From: Chryseobacterium aurantiacum
GTDB lineage: Bacteria; Bacteroidota; Bacteroidia; Flavobacteriales; Weeksellaceae
DNA: 64,000 bases
Assembly (NCBI RefSeq): GCF_003020585.1
Contig: NZ_PXUE01000004.1
Span: forward strand, 124,001 to 188,000
Direction of reading: 5' to 3'
The notes under the pieces are model-generated. The model worked only from the letters and a program-made list of their open reading frames with translations, was not told where the DNA came from and did not search any database. Made by a program: the position numbers and the translations under genes. This document shows, piece by piece, positions 17,312 through 25,747 of the stretch (positions within the stretch are counted from its first letter, which is position 1; each line of letters starts with the position of its first letter).

Positions 17312-18003
17312 AATTATTTTACGGAGAAATAGTACATCAGCAAGTTACCATCAATGATGATGAACAACAGCATATTGTAAAGGTTCTTCGCATGAAGGAG
17401 GGAGAGGAAATTCATGTGACGGACGGAAAAGGGAAACTGGCTTTCGGAAAACTTGTTATAGAGGGTAAAAAAGCCAGTATTGAAGTTGCTGAAATCAAGG
17501 AAAATCTTCCAGACTTCAATCCCAGACTTCATATTGCGATTGCTCCAACGAAGAATATTGATCGTATAGAATTTTTTGTAGAAAAGGCTGTAGAAATGGG
17601 AATTTCTGAGATCAGTATTATTGTGACTGAAAAAACAGAACGTAAGAACATCAATATAGACAAAATCAGAAAACAGGCTATTGCTGCATCAAAGCAGAGT
17701 TTAAGATTTCATTTTCCAGTCATTAATGATGCTATAAAGCTATCCGACTTTCTGAAAAACATTAATCCTGAAAATACTTTTGTAGCACACTGCCACGAAA
17801 ATCTGGAAAGAATAGATCTTAAAAATATACCTTCAATGGAACAAGTTACTTTCTTAATTGGCCCTGAAGGTGATTTTTCTGAAAAGGAAATTTCTTTTCT
17901 GGCTGAGAATAAAATCAAGGCTGTTTCATTAGGTAACCAGAGGCTGAGAACTGAAACTGCAGGTGTATTTGTAGCTGCATGGAATTATTATAATATGATC
18001 TAA
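17308..18003 (+). CDS. rsmE: 16S rRNA (uracil-1498-N3)-methyltransferase
   Basis: The 231-residue protein is a SPOUT-class methyltransferase with an N-terminal PUA-like part (HIVKVLRMKEGEEIHVTDGKG) and the RsmE catalytic motifs: IAPTKNIDRIEFFVEKAVEMG, then LIGPEGDFSEKE and SLGNQRLRTETA, which form the trefoil knot that binds S-adenosylmethionine. It methylates U1498 in the decoding region of 16S rRNA. Length and motifs are complete. It is the last gene of the overlapping tsaD operon, and the next gene is convergent. Confidence 0.95.
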   Translation: MKLFYGEIVHQQVTINDDEQQHIVKVLRMKEGEEIHVTDGKGKLAFGKLVIEGKKASIEVAEIKENLPDFNPRLHIAIAPTKNIDRIEFFVEKAVEMGISEISIIVTEKTERKNINIDKIRKQAIAASKQSLRFHFPVINDAIKLSDFLKNINPENTFVAHCHENLERIDLKNIPSMEQVTFLIGPEGDFSEKEISFLAENKIKAVSLGNQRLRTETAGVFVAAWNYYNMI

Positions 18004-18029
18004 AACTTATCAGAAAAAGTGGACAATGG

Positions 18030-18671
18030 TTATTCTGTAATCCATTTACCATTTTTTCTGTATTGATAAGTTTCTCCCTCGTTATCATTAATCTGCACAC
18101 TTTGCAGAACCAGTTTTCCTTTTTCCCAGGCATAAACTTTGAAATAGCTATCTGTAGGCCCAACATGATAGTCGGAAATAATTGTCTTTTTCAAAGCATC
18201 TATTTTAGGATTAATGATGGTATCTAACGGCTTATAGTGTTCATACTTCGTTGTATTCTTGTTATAAAGCCAAAAACTAGATGAGGAAGTGTAGTTTCCT
18301 GCCTGATTAACAAGTTCTATATCATTTAATCCATCAAAATTAACATCCTGATTAATATTAAAAAAGGCTTCTCCCTCATTTAAAACAGAAATTGTATCTA
18401 CAATAATTTTTTGATGAAGAATTTCTTTTTCAAATATTCCTATGGATTTAAAATCGATTGCTTCATTTGATTTTTTTATTCCCTCAAGAGTATAAACATA
18501 TCCGTTCCCTTTTAACGTTTTTGAAAATGGAATAGCTGTTGTGTCTATACTTTCTTTCACTTGTAAGGATTTTATAATACTGTCTTCATAAGCCCTATTT
18601 TCTTTTTCAGCAGTAGTTTTTTTACCACAGCCAATGAAGATTATTCCAATGAGGAGCATTATTTTATTCAT
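18030..18671 (-). CDS. Lipoprotein, possibly XAC2610-like
   Basis: I choose ATG at 18671 (MNKIMLLIGIIFIGCGKK), giving 213 residues with a lipobox (FIGC). A start at 18725 would place 18 unrelated residues before the signal. The mature part includes NINQDVNFDGLNDIELVNQAG, a calcium-binding-like DxNxDG turn, and a following segment (WLYNKNTTKYEHYKPLDTI) that resembles XAC2610-type proteins, some of which are periplasmic inhibitors or immunity proteins. The resemblance is partial. The gene follows the membrane-protein gene by 4 bp and is the last of three co-directional genes. Confidence 0.65.
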   Translation of the reverse strand: MNKIMLLIGIIFIGCGKKTTAEKENRAYEDSIIKSLQVKESIDTTAIPFSKTLKGNGYVYTLEGIKKSNEAIDFKSIGIFEKEILHQKIIVDTISVLNEGEAFFNINQDVNFDGLNDIELVNQAGNYTSSSSFWLYNKNTTKYEHYKPLDTIINPKIDALKKTIISDYHVGPTDSYFKVYAWEKGKLVLQSVQINDNEGETYQYRKNGKWITE

Positions 18672-18675
18672 TCTT

Positions 18676-19506
18676 TCAATGAACCATTCTTCGTTTAAAA
18701 ATATGATAAGGGAAAAATGCAGCAATCACAAAAGGGATCAGGTTCAAGGCTCCGGCAAGAACAAATTCGTAGGTATATAAATGAAAAATAATAATAAACA
18801 GCATAAAAAAAGTAAGCAGTTTCCTATTAAAAGCTCCTGCAAAGCATAGAAACTGAAGCCCAATACCTGTTACAGTTAAAACAACCCAAAAATTATCGTA
18901 GGTATAGACCTGTTTTATCCACTCCGGCACTACTCTGTCTGCCATCAGATAGTTTTCATAGGTATTTAGCTTTGCGGCATCCTTATTTATCCACAACAGT
19001 TTATCGGTTTGTTTAAGGATATTTTTTGCGGTTCCTAAGAACTTGCTCATCCCCGCCAAGCTGTATGTTACTAACAGTCCAAGATAAAAATACTGTACTT
19101 GTTTATAATCTTTCTCATCAAGATTTTTGGGTAGCAGAAAGATGCTCAGGAAAAAGCCTAGTATAATAAGGTGATTGGTATGACGGATTCCAAAGTTGGC
19201 AGATATAGGAAGATTAATGACGGCCATCAGTAAAAATATCAAAAAATTAAGCACATAAGACTGTTTGATAAGCGATGCTGCGATGCATACTCCGCAAGCA
19301 ACTAAAAGTCCTATAAAAATCGGTGCACCTGGATACTCAGGAAACATCATACGCTGAATCCATAAAGCAGGTTCATAAAGTTCTTTTGGTCTTCCGGTAA
19401 TTTCGGCAAATCTCCCATATTGGGCAACCAGCCAATACAAACCAAATATTCTTATGGCATAGTAAGCAATTTTATAATTGAATACAGTAAGCTGAGCGTA
19501 GTTCAT
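18676..19506 (-). CDS. Multi-pass membrane protein, HTTM-like
   Basis: The 276-residue protein has about seven or eight hydrophobic helices separated by short loops, including LNFLIFLLMAVINLPIS, LIILGFFLSIFLLP and LTFFMLFIIIFHLYTYEF. The overall shape and the soluble partner upstream recall HTTM-type (vitamin-K-carboxylase-like) membrane proteins, but I see no definitive catalytic motif, so this is a weak suggestion. Its ATG shares an A with the TAA of the upstream gene (TAATG), a sign of coupled translation. It may form a complex with that small protein. Confidence 0.65.
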   Translation of the reverse strand: MNYAQLTVFNYKIAYYAIRIFGLYWLVAQYGRFAEITGRPKELYEPALWIQRMMFPEYPGAPIFIGLLVACGVCIAASLIKQSYVLNFLIFLLMAVINLPISANFGIRHTNHLIILGFFLSIFLLPKNLDEKDYKQVQYFYLGLLVTYSLAGMSKFLGTAKNILKQTDKLLWINKDAAKLNTYENYLMADRVVPEWIKQVYTYDNFWVVLTVTGIGLQFLCFAGAFNRKLLTFFMLFIIIFHLYTYEFVLAGALNLIPFVIAAFFPYHIFKRRMVH

Positions 19507-19937
19507 TAGAGTTTGGTAATAAATGTTTTGGTGATATTCATCTTTTTGTCATCCACTTCTATAGGCCTATACTTCTCCTTGTAGAGTAGATATCCCTGGA
19601 ACTCCGGCAGAGCATCTTTAGCAAAAATAAGAAGCTTTTTCATATTCCCGCTCCTGTCATTATTTTGATCAATTTCTCCTCCATAACCATTGATAATGCC
19701 ATCCATGTCATTATCCGTATAGTGCTTCGTATTGGTATTTAAAATTCTTAAAGTATCTCCATTTTTAACTCCGTAAAGTTTATACCTCTGTCCAAAAGCT
19801 TCACCCCCACAAGGTACTGTAAAGAGCTTCCAACTGGCAAAAGGATATACCTCCTTTCTTCCTATTTCTCCCATAACAAGGCTTATTAAAGACATTATGA
19901 AAGAAAAAATGAATAAATATTTGGTGTATTTTTTCAT
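19506..19937 (-). CDS. Small membrane-anchored protein of unknown function
   Basis: The 143-residue protein begins with MKKYTKYLFIFSFIMSLISLVMG, a signal anchor or uncleaved signal peptide. A domain with YPFASWKLFTVPCGG and a stretch rich in Asn, Asp and Gly follows (TDNDMDGIINGYGGEIDQNND). The pattern YPFxSWxLF recurs in soluble partners of HTTM-like membrane proteins, and the next gene is such a protein. The two overlap by one base. No enzyme motif was seen. It is the first gene of a three-gene unit and lies 4 bp downstream of trmH. Confidence 0.65.
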   Translation of the reverse strand: MKKYTKYLFIFSFIMSLISLVMGEIGRKEVYPFASWKLFTVPCGGEAFGQRYKLYGVKNGDTLRILNTNTKHYTDNDMDGIINGYGGEIDQNNDRSGNMKKLLIFAKDALPEFQGYLLYKEKYRPIEVDDKKMNITKTFITKL

Positions 19938-19941
19938 GAGT

Positions 19942-20610
19942 CTAAAGTGTATTTTGTTCGGCTAAATATTTTGCATAAATCTCTTTTCCACTACTAATGG
20001 AATTTACCGCCCATCGTATTTGCATTTCCAAAAGCTTTTGTTCATTAAGCTTGTAATCAATATTTGATTTAAGAAGTTTTTGCTTCAGCTCATACATGCA
20101 AATTCCTGCAGCCACTGAAACATTATAACTTCTTGTAAAGCCAAACATGGGAATAGCCAGCGTTTCATCTGCAAAATCAATGACTTCTTCAGAAACTCCG
20201 GCCTGCTCAGTTCCGAAAACCAAGGCTATGGGTTCTGTAATTTCATATTCGGGAAGCATTACTGCGTTTTTTTCAAGAGATACAGCGAGAATTTTATAGC
20301 CTCTATCCTTAATATTTTGCAGGGACGCAATATTCTTAGGCATCTTTTCTACTTCCACCCATGTTTCAGCACCCTTGGTTACCGTAAGATTAGGATTGAA
20401 AACATTCTCCTCCTCCATGGCAACTACCTTATGAAAAGCACAGGCTTCCACAGATCTTATGATGGCTGCTGCATTTCTGAACTGGTACACATCATCCATC
20501 ACAGGAAGCACAAAATCAGAACTTTCCTGGGAAAAGTGTTTAATTTTCGCCAGTCTTTCTTCTGTTAAAAACTGTTTTAAATACTCAAAAGTTTGTGCTA
20601 AATCTTTCAT
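19942..20610 (-). CDS. TrmH-family tRNA/rRNA 2'-O-methyltransferase
   Basis: The 222-residue protein carries the SpoU/TrmH motifs: an N-terminal FRNAAAIIRSVEA (motif 1), PIALVFGTEQAGVS (motif 2, binding S-adenosylmethionine) and IPMFGFTRSYNVSVAAGICMYE (motif 3, with the Asn-Val-Ser knot). The short size and C-terminal extension fit tRNA (guanosine-18-2'-O)-methyltransferase TrmH, but RNA target specificity cannot be read from the sequence, so another tRNA or rRNA site is possible. It starts a four-gene minus-strand group with the membrane proteins downstream, 4 bp away. A plus-strand promoter for the asparaginase gene sits immediately upstream. Confidence 0.88.
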   Translation of the reverse strand: MKDLAQTFEYLKQFLTEERLAKIKHFSQESSDFVLPVMDDVYQFRNAAAIIRSVEACAFHKVVAMEEENVFNPNLTVTKGAETWVEVEKMPKNIASLQNIKDRGYKILAVSLEKNAVMLPEYEITEPIALVFGTEQAGVSEEVIDFADETLAIPMFGFTRSYNVSVAAGICMYELKQKLLKSNIDYKLNEQKLLEMQIRWAVNSISSGKEIYAKYLAEQNTL

Positions 20611-20614
20611 TCAT

Positions 20615-20645
20615 TTTCAAATCTTTGCAAATTAACGTAATTTTG
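20615..20645 (+). promoter_or_regulatory. Promoter of the asparaginase gene
   Basis: TTTC (20615-20618), a 19-bp gap and TAATTTTG (20638-20645) match the Bacteroidota -33/-7 pattern with one mismatch. It lies 47 bp before the ansA start and 5 bp from the divergent trmH start. Confidence 0.6.
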
Positions 20646-20691
20646 GAGTATGAAGCCTAATTGAGGCCCAATTCTTAATTAAAAATAGTAC

Positions 20692-21720
20692 ATGAAGCGA
20701 AAAGTCCTGCTCATCTATACCGGAGGAACCATCGGTATGGAAAAAGATTATGAAACCGGTAGTCTCCGTGCCTTTGATTTTGGTAATATCTTTGAAAAGA
20801 TGCCTGAAATGAGGCTTATGGAATGTGAAGTTTTCGTGCATCCCTTTGCAAAACCACTGGACTCTTCGGATATGGGACCTGAGGAATGGAGAGTAATCGC
20901 TAATTATATTCTGAAAAATTATAATGATTATGACGGGTTCCTGATTCTTCACGGAACAGATACCATGTCTTATACGGCCTCGGCACTAAGCTTTATGCTA
21001 AAAGGTTTAAGAAAGCCCGTTATCATGACCGGTTCCCAACTTCCTATTGGTGATCTGAGAACGGATGCTAAAGAGAATCTTCTTACCAGCCTTTACTATG
21101 CAAGTCTTTATGAGAATGATGAAGCGGTTATTCAGGAGGTGGCCATTTACTTCGAATATAAATTATTAAGAGGTAACAGAACACTGAAGTATTCTGCGGA
21201 GTATTTTGATGCCTATGCCAGTCCCAACTACCCTATTTTAGGTCAATCGGGGGTTCACTTAAACATCATTAAGGATAATCTTTTCCGTTGTGATCCCGAA
21301 ATAGAGTTTCATGTGGATGAACATATTTCTGAGGACATCCTATTCTGGAGAATTTTCCCGGGCATGCACTTGAGTCATTTTAGAGAAATTCCTAAAATGA
21401 AAGTTCTTATTCTTCAGGTTTTTGGTTCAGGAACCATCTTCAGTAGTGCCAAAACACAGGAAACGCTTCAGGAAATCAGAAATAACGGCACTGAAATCGT
21501 AGTGGTAAGTCAATGTATTTCAGGAGGTATCTCGTTTGGAAAATATGAAAACAGTAACATTTTTTCAAGAATAGGAGCCATTAGTGGCAGAGATATGACT
21601 GCGGAGACAGCCATTACGAAAGCTATGCACCTGATAGACAATCCTAATTACTCCGGAAGTTTCGCGGATAACTTTACCAAAAGCCTTTGCGGAGAAATTA
21701 CTTCCGAAAAAATGCATTAA
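20692..21720 (+). CDS. ansA: Type I L-asparaginase
   Basis: The 342-residue cytoplasmic-type asparaginase shows the first catalytic threonine motif YTGGTIGM (about residues 9-16) and the second motif LHGTDTMSYTASAL (about residues 84-97) with the Thr-Asp-Thr signature. KPVIMTGSQLPIG and VSQCISGGISFGKYE are further conserved blocks. It hydrolyses asparagine to aspartate and ammonia. The lack of a signal peptide supports a type I, cytoplasmic, low-affinity enzyme. It is preceded by its own promoter and followed after 45 bp by tRNA-Ser, which has a separate promoter beginning at the end of this gene. Confidence 0.94.
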   Translation: MKRKVLLIYTGGTIGMEKDYETGSLRAFDFGNIFEKMPEMRLMECEVFVHPFAKPLDSSDMGPEEWRVIANYILKNYNDYDGFLILHGTDTMSYTASALSFMLKGLRKPVIMTGSQLPIGDLRTDAKENLLTSLYYASLYENDEAVIQEVAIYFEYKLLRGNRTLKYSAEYFDAYASPNYPILGQSGVHLNIIKDNLFRCDPEIEFHVDEHISEDILFWRIFPGMHLSHFREIPKMKVLILQVFGSGTIFSSAKTQETLQEIRNNGTEIVVVSQCISGGISFGKYENSNIFSRIGAISGRDMTAETAITKAMHLIDNPNYSGSFADNFTKSLCGEITSEKMH

Positions 21721-21723
21721 AAA

Positions 21724-21754
21724 TTTGGTATTTAAATAAAATATCCTATTTTTG
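21724..21754 (+). promoter_or_regulatory. Promoter of tRNA-Ser
   Basis: TTTG (21724-21727), a 19-bp gap, then TATTTTTG (21747-21754) is a perfect match to the Bacteroidota vegetative promoter. The tRNA begins 12 bp further on, as expected for a short 5' leader removed by RNase P. Confidence 0.8.
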
Positions 21755-21765
21755 CAATCTCAAAA

Positions 21766-21852
21766 AGAGAGGTGTCCGAGTGGTTGAAGGAGCTACCCTG
21801 GAAAGGTAGTATACGGGTAACTGTATCGAGGGTTCGAATCCCTTCCTCTCTG
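21766..21852 (+). tRNA. tRNA-Ser (anticodon GGA)
   Basis: An 87-nt class II tRNA. The acceptor arms AGAGAGG and CCTCTCT pair perfectly, G73 is the serine discriminator, the anticodon loop is CTGGAAA, a long variable arm follows, and the T-arm carries GGTTCGAATCC. CCA is not encoded. It has its own promoter and terminator. Confidence 0.96.
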
Positions 21853-21857
21853 CAAAG

Positions 21858-21889
21858 TAAAGCGTTGTATATCAACGCTTTATTTTTTT
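21858..21889 (+). terminator. Terminator of tRNA-Ser
   Basis: A 10-bp perfect stem (TAAAGCGTTG with its complement at 21873-21882) and a TATAT loop, followed by a T run, starting 6 bp after the tRNA. Confidence 0.85.
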
Positions 21890-21917
21890 ACCTATTTGAG
21901 TACTGCTTAAAATATCG

Positions 21918-21959
21918 TTTTCCACAAATTATCAACAAGTTATCCACAGGTTTTCCACA
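21918..21959 (+). other. Array of four DnaA-box-like 9-mers with 11-bp period
   Basis: TTTTCCACA (21918), TTATCAACA (21929), TTATCCACA (21940) and TTTTCCACA (21951) lie in the same orientation with starts exactly 11 bp apart. The third is the consensus DnaA box. The flanks are AT-rich. This may be a replication origin, a DnaA-titration or regulatory site, or a chance cluster; see findings. Confidence 0.6.
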
Positions 21960-22139
21960 ATATCTTTTTGTTTTGTTTCTTTTGCTAGAATTCATTTTAT
22001 GATTTGTAACTATCAAAAATTACAATTTGGTTTTCTATTCCTAAATCTATCCTAATTCCCTTTTTACTTTTGTCTTGTTTTTAAACAGTATTAAATGTGT
22101 TTAAATAATTAATCAATACATAAAGCATCTAAATTTGTT

Positions 22140-23030
22140 ATGATGAAATATTCTCAAACGGGGTTTCAATTTTCTTTCTCTAATCTTATGGTTTTACAGG
22201 TTTTAAAATTTATAATAAAGCAGTCAGCTGATAGGCTCAGTATAAGGAAAATTCTTGTAGTTTTTGGTATATTAGGCGGTATGGGAGGTGTAATGCATGC
22301 ACAGATCAGTCCTCCTGGCCTGGGAGATGCCAATACTGCTTTCTGGTCTGCATTTGGAGTAAAGCGCCAGCTGGATTCAGTGGGAAAAAAGCAAACAATG
22401 AGCTACATTGCCATAGGGAGGAAAAGCAGTCCGGACAATGATAATCTTTTTTCAAAGCAAGCTATTTTTGTATTAAATCATGAGGTTTACAATTCTTTTG
22501 CTCCTCATCAGCAATACAGCTATGCCATCAGCTACAGAAGACAACCTCAGTATGAAAGTGATTCTCCCTATGAAAAAGAAAATACGGAACAGGAGTTCAG
22601 AATCTACGGAAGATATGCCTATACTTTTAATCTCGGAAAGAAATTTAAACTAAAAAATACTGTCCGACAGGAATTCAGAAAATTCTTTGATGCAGATTTT
22701 CATAAAGTAGAAGAGGATTTTCAACTAAGAACCCGTATTAAAAGTCAGCTGACGTACAATTTATCTCCTACGAATAATCAAAAACTAGCCATAAGTGCCG
22801 AAGCTCTGTTTTCTGTGAGCCATCTTAATGAACCGGATCCTCACTGGAATTCTTTTGGTTATCGGGAAATGCGTCTTTCTGCTTATTATATGTTTAATAT
22901 CCCCCATTCTCCTTTTACCGTAGATATTGGATATATGGATGATTTGATTCGGGGTAGTACAAGTATTCACAAAGGTGGAGTGCATTATCTGGCGGCTGAT
23001 CTGATCTGGAATATACCTTATAAAAAATAA
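22140..23030 (+). CDS. DUF2490-like outer-membrane beta-barrel protein
   Basis: The 296-residue frame encodes a beta-rich barrel protein. Its strands include FWSAFGVKRQLDSVGK, YSYAISYRRQPQYES, EFRIYGRYAYTFNLG and FKLKNTVRQEFRKFF, and its end (YLAADLIWNIPYKK) resembles the DUF2490 family. The signal peptide (KILVVFGILGGMGGVMHAQ) only begins at about residue 37, so the true start is uncertain. An ATG at 22188 is an alternative, and a -7-like box (TAAATTTG, 22130-22137) directly before the first ATG would favour a later start. The function of the family is unknown. It is followed by a terminator. Confidence 0.7.
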   Translation: MMKYSQTGFQFSFSNLMVLQVLKFIIKQSADRLSIRKILVVFGILGGMGGVMHAQISPPGLGDANTAFWSAFGVKRQLDSVGKKQTMSYIAIGRKSSPDNDNLFSKQAIFVLNHEVYNSFAPHQQYSYAISYRRQPQYESDSPYEKENTEQEFRIYGRYAYTFNLGKKFKLKNTVRQEFRKFFDADFHKVEEDFQLRTRIKSQLTYNLSPTNNQKLAISAEALFSVSHLNEPDPHWNSFGYREMRLSAYYMFNIPHSPFTVDIGYMDDLIRGSTSIHKGGVHYLAADLIWNIPYKK

Positions 23031-23044
23031 GCATTCAATAAAAA

Positions 23045-23080
23045 TAAAAATCCCGGCCATTACTGATCGGGATTTTTGCT
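23045..23080 (+). terminator. Terminator after the DUF2490-like gene
   Basis: Arms AAATCCCG and CGGGATTT flank a loop of about 11 bases and are followed by TTT. It lies 15-20 bp after the stop codon. Confidence 0.75.
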
Positions 23081-23136
23081 TGGAAAATACGAGATTTTCC
23101 ACAATATAATTAAGTATGAATGTTTGGTGTAAAATT

Positions 23137-23832
23137 TTAATTACATAGGCTAAGGAACTGGTGGCTCATCTGTACCTTGAAATTGGCTTCGGCTCGTGAC
23201 TGATGGTGAATAGAATGTTCAAATGCGCGTACTGTCTTCAATTTCTGATCAATAAACTCAGCAATATTAACAATGGAAAAAATAAAATCCTTGTAGGTCT
23301 CCATATTCACAGTCTGCCCATAATACGGCAGATAAGCTTTCAAAAACGGAATTACTTTCTGATGACGATTGTAGCTGATACAATATCCTACCCCATCTAC
23401 GGAGGTAACAATATTATGATCATTGATATAATCCAGAATATTTTTATTTCCGTTTAAAGCATTATGATTTTTGGAACAATACTTATTGACTTTATCCAGA
23501 ATGTGCTGTGCATATTCCATCATCGAAATATTTTTAAATTCAAATATCTGGTTCAATGCTTTTTTAGAGGAATTTCCTTTTTCACAATCGGTACAGAAAG
23601 AGATGCCAATTCTTTCATGATAAGGAAAAAAGCAGTCTTTAATTTCAATGAAAGCATCTGCCTTTAGTTTATTTTCTGTAAAATTGTAATAAAGGTAAGG
23701 GCTATATAAAGCTACGAGAGCTTTCAAATAGTCTGTTTCATTTGTATTATAATATTCTTCAAACCATTTTTCAAGGTTATCATAATAATGTCTTTCAAAG
23801 TCTTTAAAGTTTAAGTAAAATGGCAATTCCAT
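23137..23832 (-). CDS. Unknown soluble protein
   Basis: I choose ATG at 23832 (MELPFYLNFKDFE), giving 231 residues; an upstream TTG at 23856 would overlap the -7 box CAAAGCTA (23854-23861), read as TAGCTTTG on this strand. The protein is acidic, mostly helical, with no signal peptide or membrane segment. It contains a Cys pair, FCTDCEKGN, that could bind a metal but is not in a recognised motif. I do not recognise the family. It stands alone between a terminator and the convergent DUF2490-like gene. Confidence 0.65.
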   Translation of the reverse strand: MELPFYLNFKDFERHYYDNLEKWFEEYYNTNETDYLKALVALYSPYLYYNFTENKLKADAFIEIKDCFFPYHERIGISFCTDCEKGNSSKKALNQIFEFKNISMMEYAQHILDKVNKYCSKNHNALNGNKNILDYINDHNIVTSVDGVGYCISYNRHQKVIPFLKAYLPYYGQTVNMETYKDFIFSIVNIAEFIDQKLKTVRAFEHSIHHQSRAEANFKVQMSHQFLSLCN

Positions 23833-23853
23833 AGCTCTGTAATTTTGATATGA

Positions 23854-23861
23854 CAAAGCTA
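23854..23861 (-). promoter_or_regulatory. -7 box of the unknown gene at 23832
   Basis: CAAAGCTA on the plus strand reads TAGCTTTG on the minus strand, a perfect -7 consensus. It lies 22 bp before the chosen ATG. No -33 element was found at the usual spacing. Confidence 0.45.
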
Positions 23862-23942
23862 TTACGGTAATGCGACAAAACTTGACGCAATATATTTTCT
23901 TTTTAAATATAATGTAGAATCAAGAGAGGGACAGCAAAAACA

Positions 23943-23992
23943 AAAATCTGTTTCCTAAAATCAAGATTTCTGACTTTAGGAAACAGATTTTC
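23943..23992 (-). terminator. Terminator downstream of the M20 peptidase gene
   Basis: A 17-bp nearly perfect inverted repeat (AAAATCTGTTTCCTAAA and its complement) with a loop of 15 bases and A/T-rich flanks, located 29 bp past the stop codon of the gene at 24021. Confidence 0.8.
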
Positions 23993-24020
23993 AGATTGAA
24001 AATGATTGAACGTTTAACGA

Positions 24021-25553
24021 TTATTTGTCGTAATTTTTCATCAGATACTCAAAATAATGGATCATCTTCAGATAGTTTTCTATGCTGAGATATTCGTTGG
24101 TACTGTGAATACTTTGCTGCTCGGGGCTGTTGATTTTAATAGGCATAAATCTATAAACATTTTTACTTACAATTTCATATTTACCGGCATCTGTACCGGC
24201 CATTGTAAGGTAAGGAGATACAATGGCTCCCGGATAAATTTCTTTCACCCCTGCTTCTATTAATTTGAATGCCTTCGTATTGGTAGGTGATACTGAAGAG
24301 GCTTCTCTTGTATTATCAATCTCTTCTACTTCTACGTCAAAGCCTTTGGTTGCCTTTGCAATATGCTCCCGAACATCTTTTACCGTATTTCCCGGCAAAA
24401 GCCTGAAGTTAACGACAAATTCAACCTCAGGAGAGAGTACATTGGTTCCGTCACTGCCTTTCATCATCGTTAAAGCTGTGGTGGTTCTTACCAACGCATT
24501 GGTCGTATTATTTTTGGTGAGCTGTGAGATCAGTACCGGCTTTAAAAGCCATTGATTAGCCAATGCCAACCTCGTTGTAAATGGCATAGTTCCTCCGATG
24601 TTATTAAAAAACTCTTTGATTAATGGAGTGATAACAGGTTTCATCTGATCATCTTCCAGCCGCTGCATAATCACAGCTGCTTTTCCAATGGCACTTTCCA
24701 TTGGAGGCATAGAGGAATGCCCTCCAAGTCCCTTTACCTTTATTTTGGCGGAAAGAAATCCTTTTTCGGCACACCCTACTACAGCTACGTCTGCATCTAC
24801 ACCAGCTACGTTTCCTTTTCTCATGATTAATCCGCCCTCATCATATACTGCATCAAATTTCAGTCCTTTTTTCTTAAAATAATCTGCAATCTGTATGGCT
24901 CCTTTTTGGCCGCCTACTTCTTCATCAAAACCAAAAGCCAGGTAAATGTCACGTTGCGGTATTTGTTTATTTTTAATCAAATTATTCATGGATTCCATTA
25001 AGGAAAAAAGCATTCCTTTCATGTCTATAGCTCCTCTACCATAGATTCTTCCGTTGGCAACCGCTCCTGAAAAAGGGGCATAATCCCAATCCTCAGCAAC
25101 TTTGGCAACTGGTTCTGATGGTTTGTCATCTGGTCTGAAAACATTTTCTTCATTATTTTTTATATCGGCATTTCCCGGAGGAACGACATCCATGTGGGAC
25201 AGAAATAAAATAGGTTCAAGTTTCGAATTGCTTCCCTTGAGTCTGTATACCAAACCATACTGATTCACTTCAACATATTCTGTATGCTGATACACCAATG
25301 GATAAGAATTTTTTAAATATTCTTTAAACTGCCCAAAAGGAGCATAATTAAATTCTCCCAAACTTCCTGTAGAAACTGTTGGAATTTTAATTCCTCCTGA
25401 AAAGCGCATTACTGCTGAGTCATTTTTCACAGGCTTCCACCCTTCACCGGTTCCGGATGTATTTTTTTTAAAAGGATAAGTATAAGTCTTGATCAGGAGT
25501 ATGGCAGCAAGAATAATGAGAATACCCAAAATGGCTAAAAGAACTTTTTTCAT
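24021..25553 (-). CDS. M20-family metallopeptidase, membrane-anchored
   Basis: The 510-residue enzyme has an N-terminal hydrophobic anchor (residues 3-21) and the M20 fold. The metal ligands are visible: LSHMDVVPPG (His120, Asp122), GRGAIDMKG (bridging Asp), GFDEEVGGQKG (catalytic Glu-Glu) and AGTDAGKY near the end. A dimerisation domain lies between. This pattern fits PM20D1/CPS1-like carboxypeptidases that cleave N-acyl amino acids or dipeptides. Because of the anchor the domain should face the periplasm. It is transcribed alone between terminators; the 195-bp gap to the map gene downstream shows no further gene. Confidence 0.9.
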   Translation of the reverse strand: MKKVLLAILGILIILAAILLIKTYTYPFKKNTSGTGEGWKPVKNDSAVMRFSGGIKIPTVSTGSLGEFNYAPFGQFKEYLKNSYPLVYQHTEYVEVNQYGLVYRLKGSNSKLEPILFLSHMDVVPPGNADIKNNEENVFRPDDKPSEPVAKVAEDWDYAPFSGAVANGRIYGRGAIDMKGMLFSLMESMNNLIKNKQIPQRDIYLAFGFDEEVGGQKGAIQIADYFKKKGLKFDAVYDEGGLIMRKGNVAGVDADVAVVGCAEKGFLSAKIKVKGLGGHSSMPPMESAIGKAAVIMQRLEDDQMKPVITPLIKEFFNNIGGTMPFTTRLALANQWLLKPVLISQLTKNNTTNALVRTTTALTMMKGSDGTNVLSPEVEFVVNFRLLPGNTVKDVREHIAKATKGFDVEVEEIDNTREASSVSPTNTKAFKLIEAGVKEIYPGAIVSPYLTMAGTDAGKYEIVSKNVYRFMPIKINSPEQQSIHSTNEYLSIENYLKMIHYFEYLMKNYDK

Positions 25554-25692
25554 AGCAGAGAAGTTTTGTGAGGTGGTTTGATTGTATAAATATAGTAAAG
25601 TATTTGGTCTTTAACAATTTTAAAACAGGGCTTTTCAATGATATGTCCCATTAAAAAATCTGTTGATTCTCTAAGTTATTTTAATGCAAACA

Positions 25693-25730
25693 AATAATCC
25701 CTTTCTAGCTTTAGAAAGGGATTGTATTTA
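25693..25730 (-). terminator. Terminator downstream of map
   Basis: Arms AATCCCTTTCTA and TAGAAAGGGATT enclose a short GCTT loop, located about 18 bp past the stop codon of map. Confidence 0.8.
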
Positions 25731-25747
25731 TTTAAATCAGCAAGATA

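Noticed and set aside
21772..22002. Open frame starting inside tRNA-Ser
   Set aside because: It translates the tRNA, its terminator and the DnaA-box array; there is no coding character.
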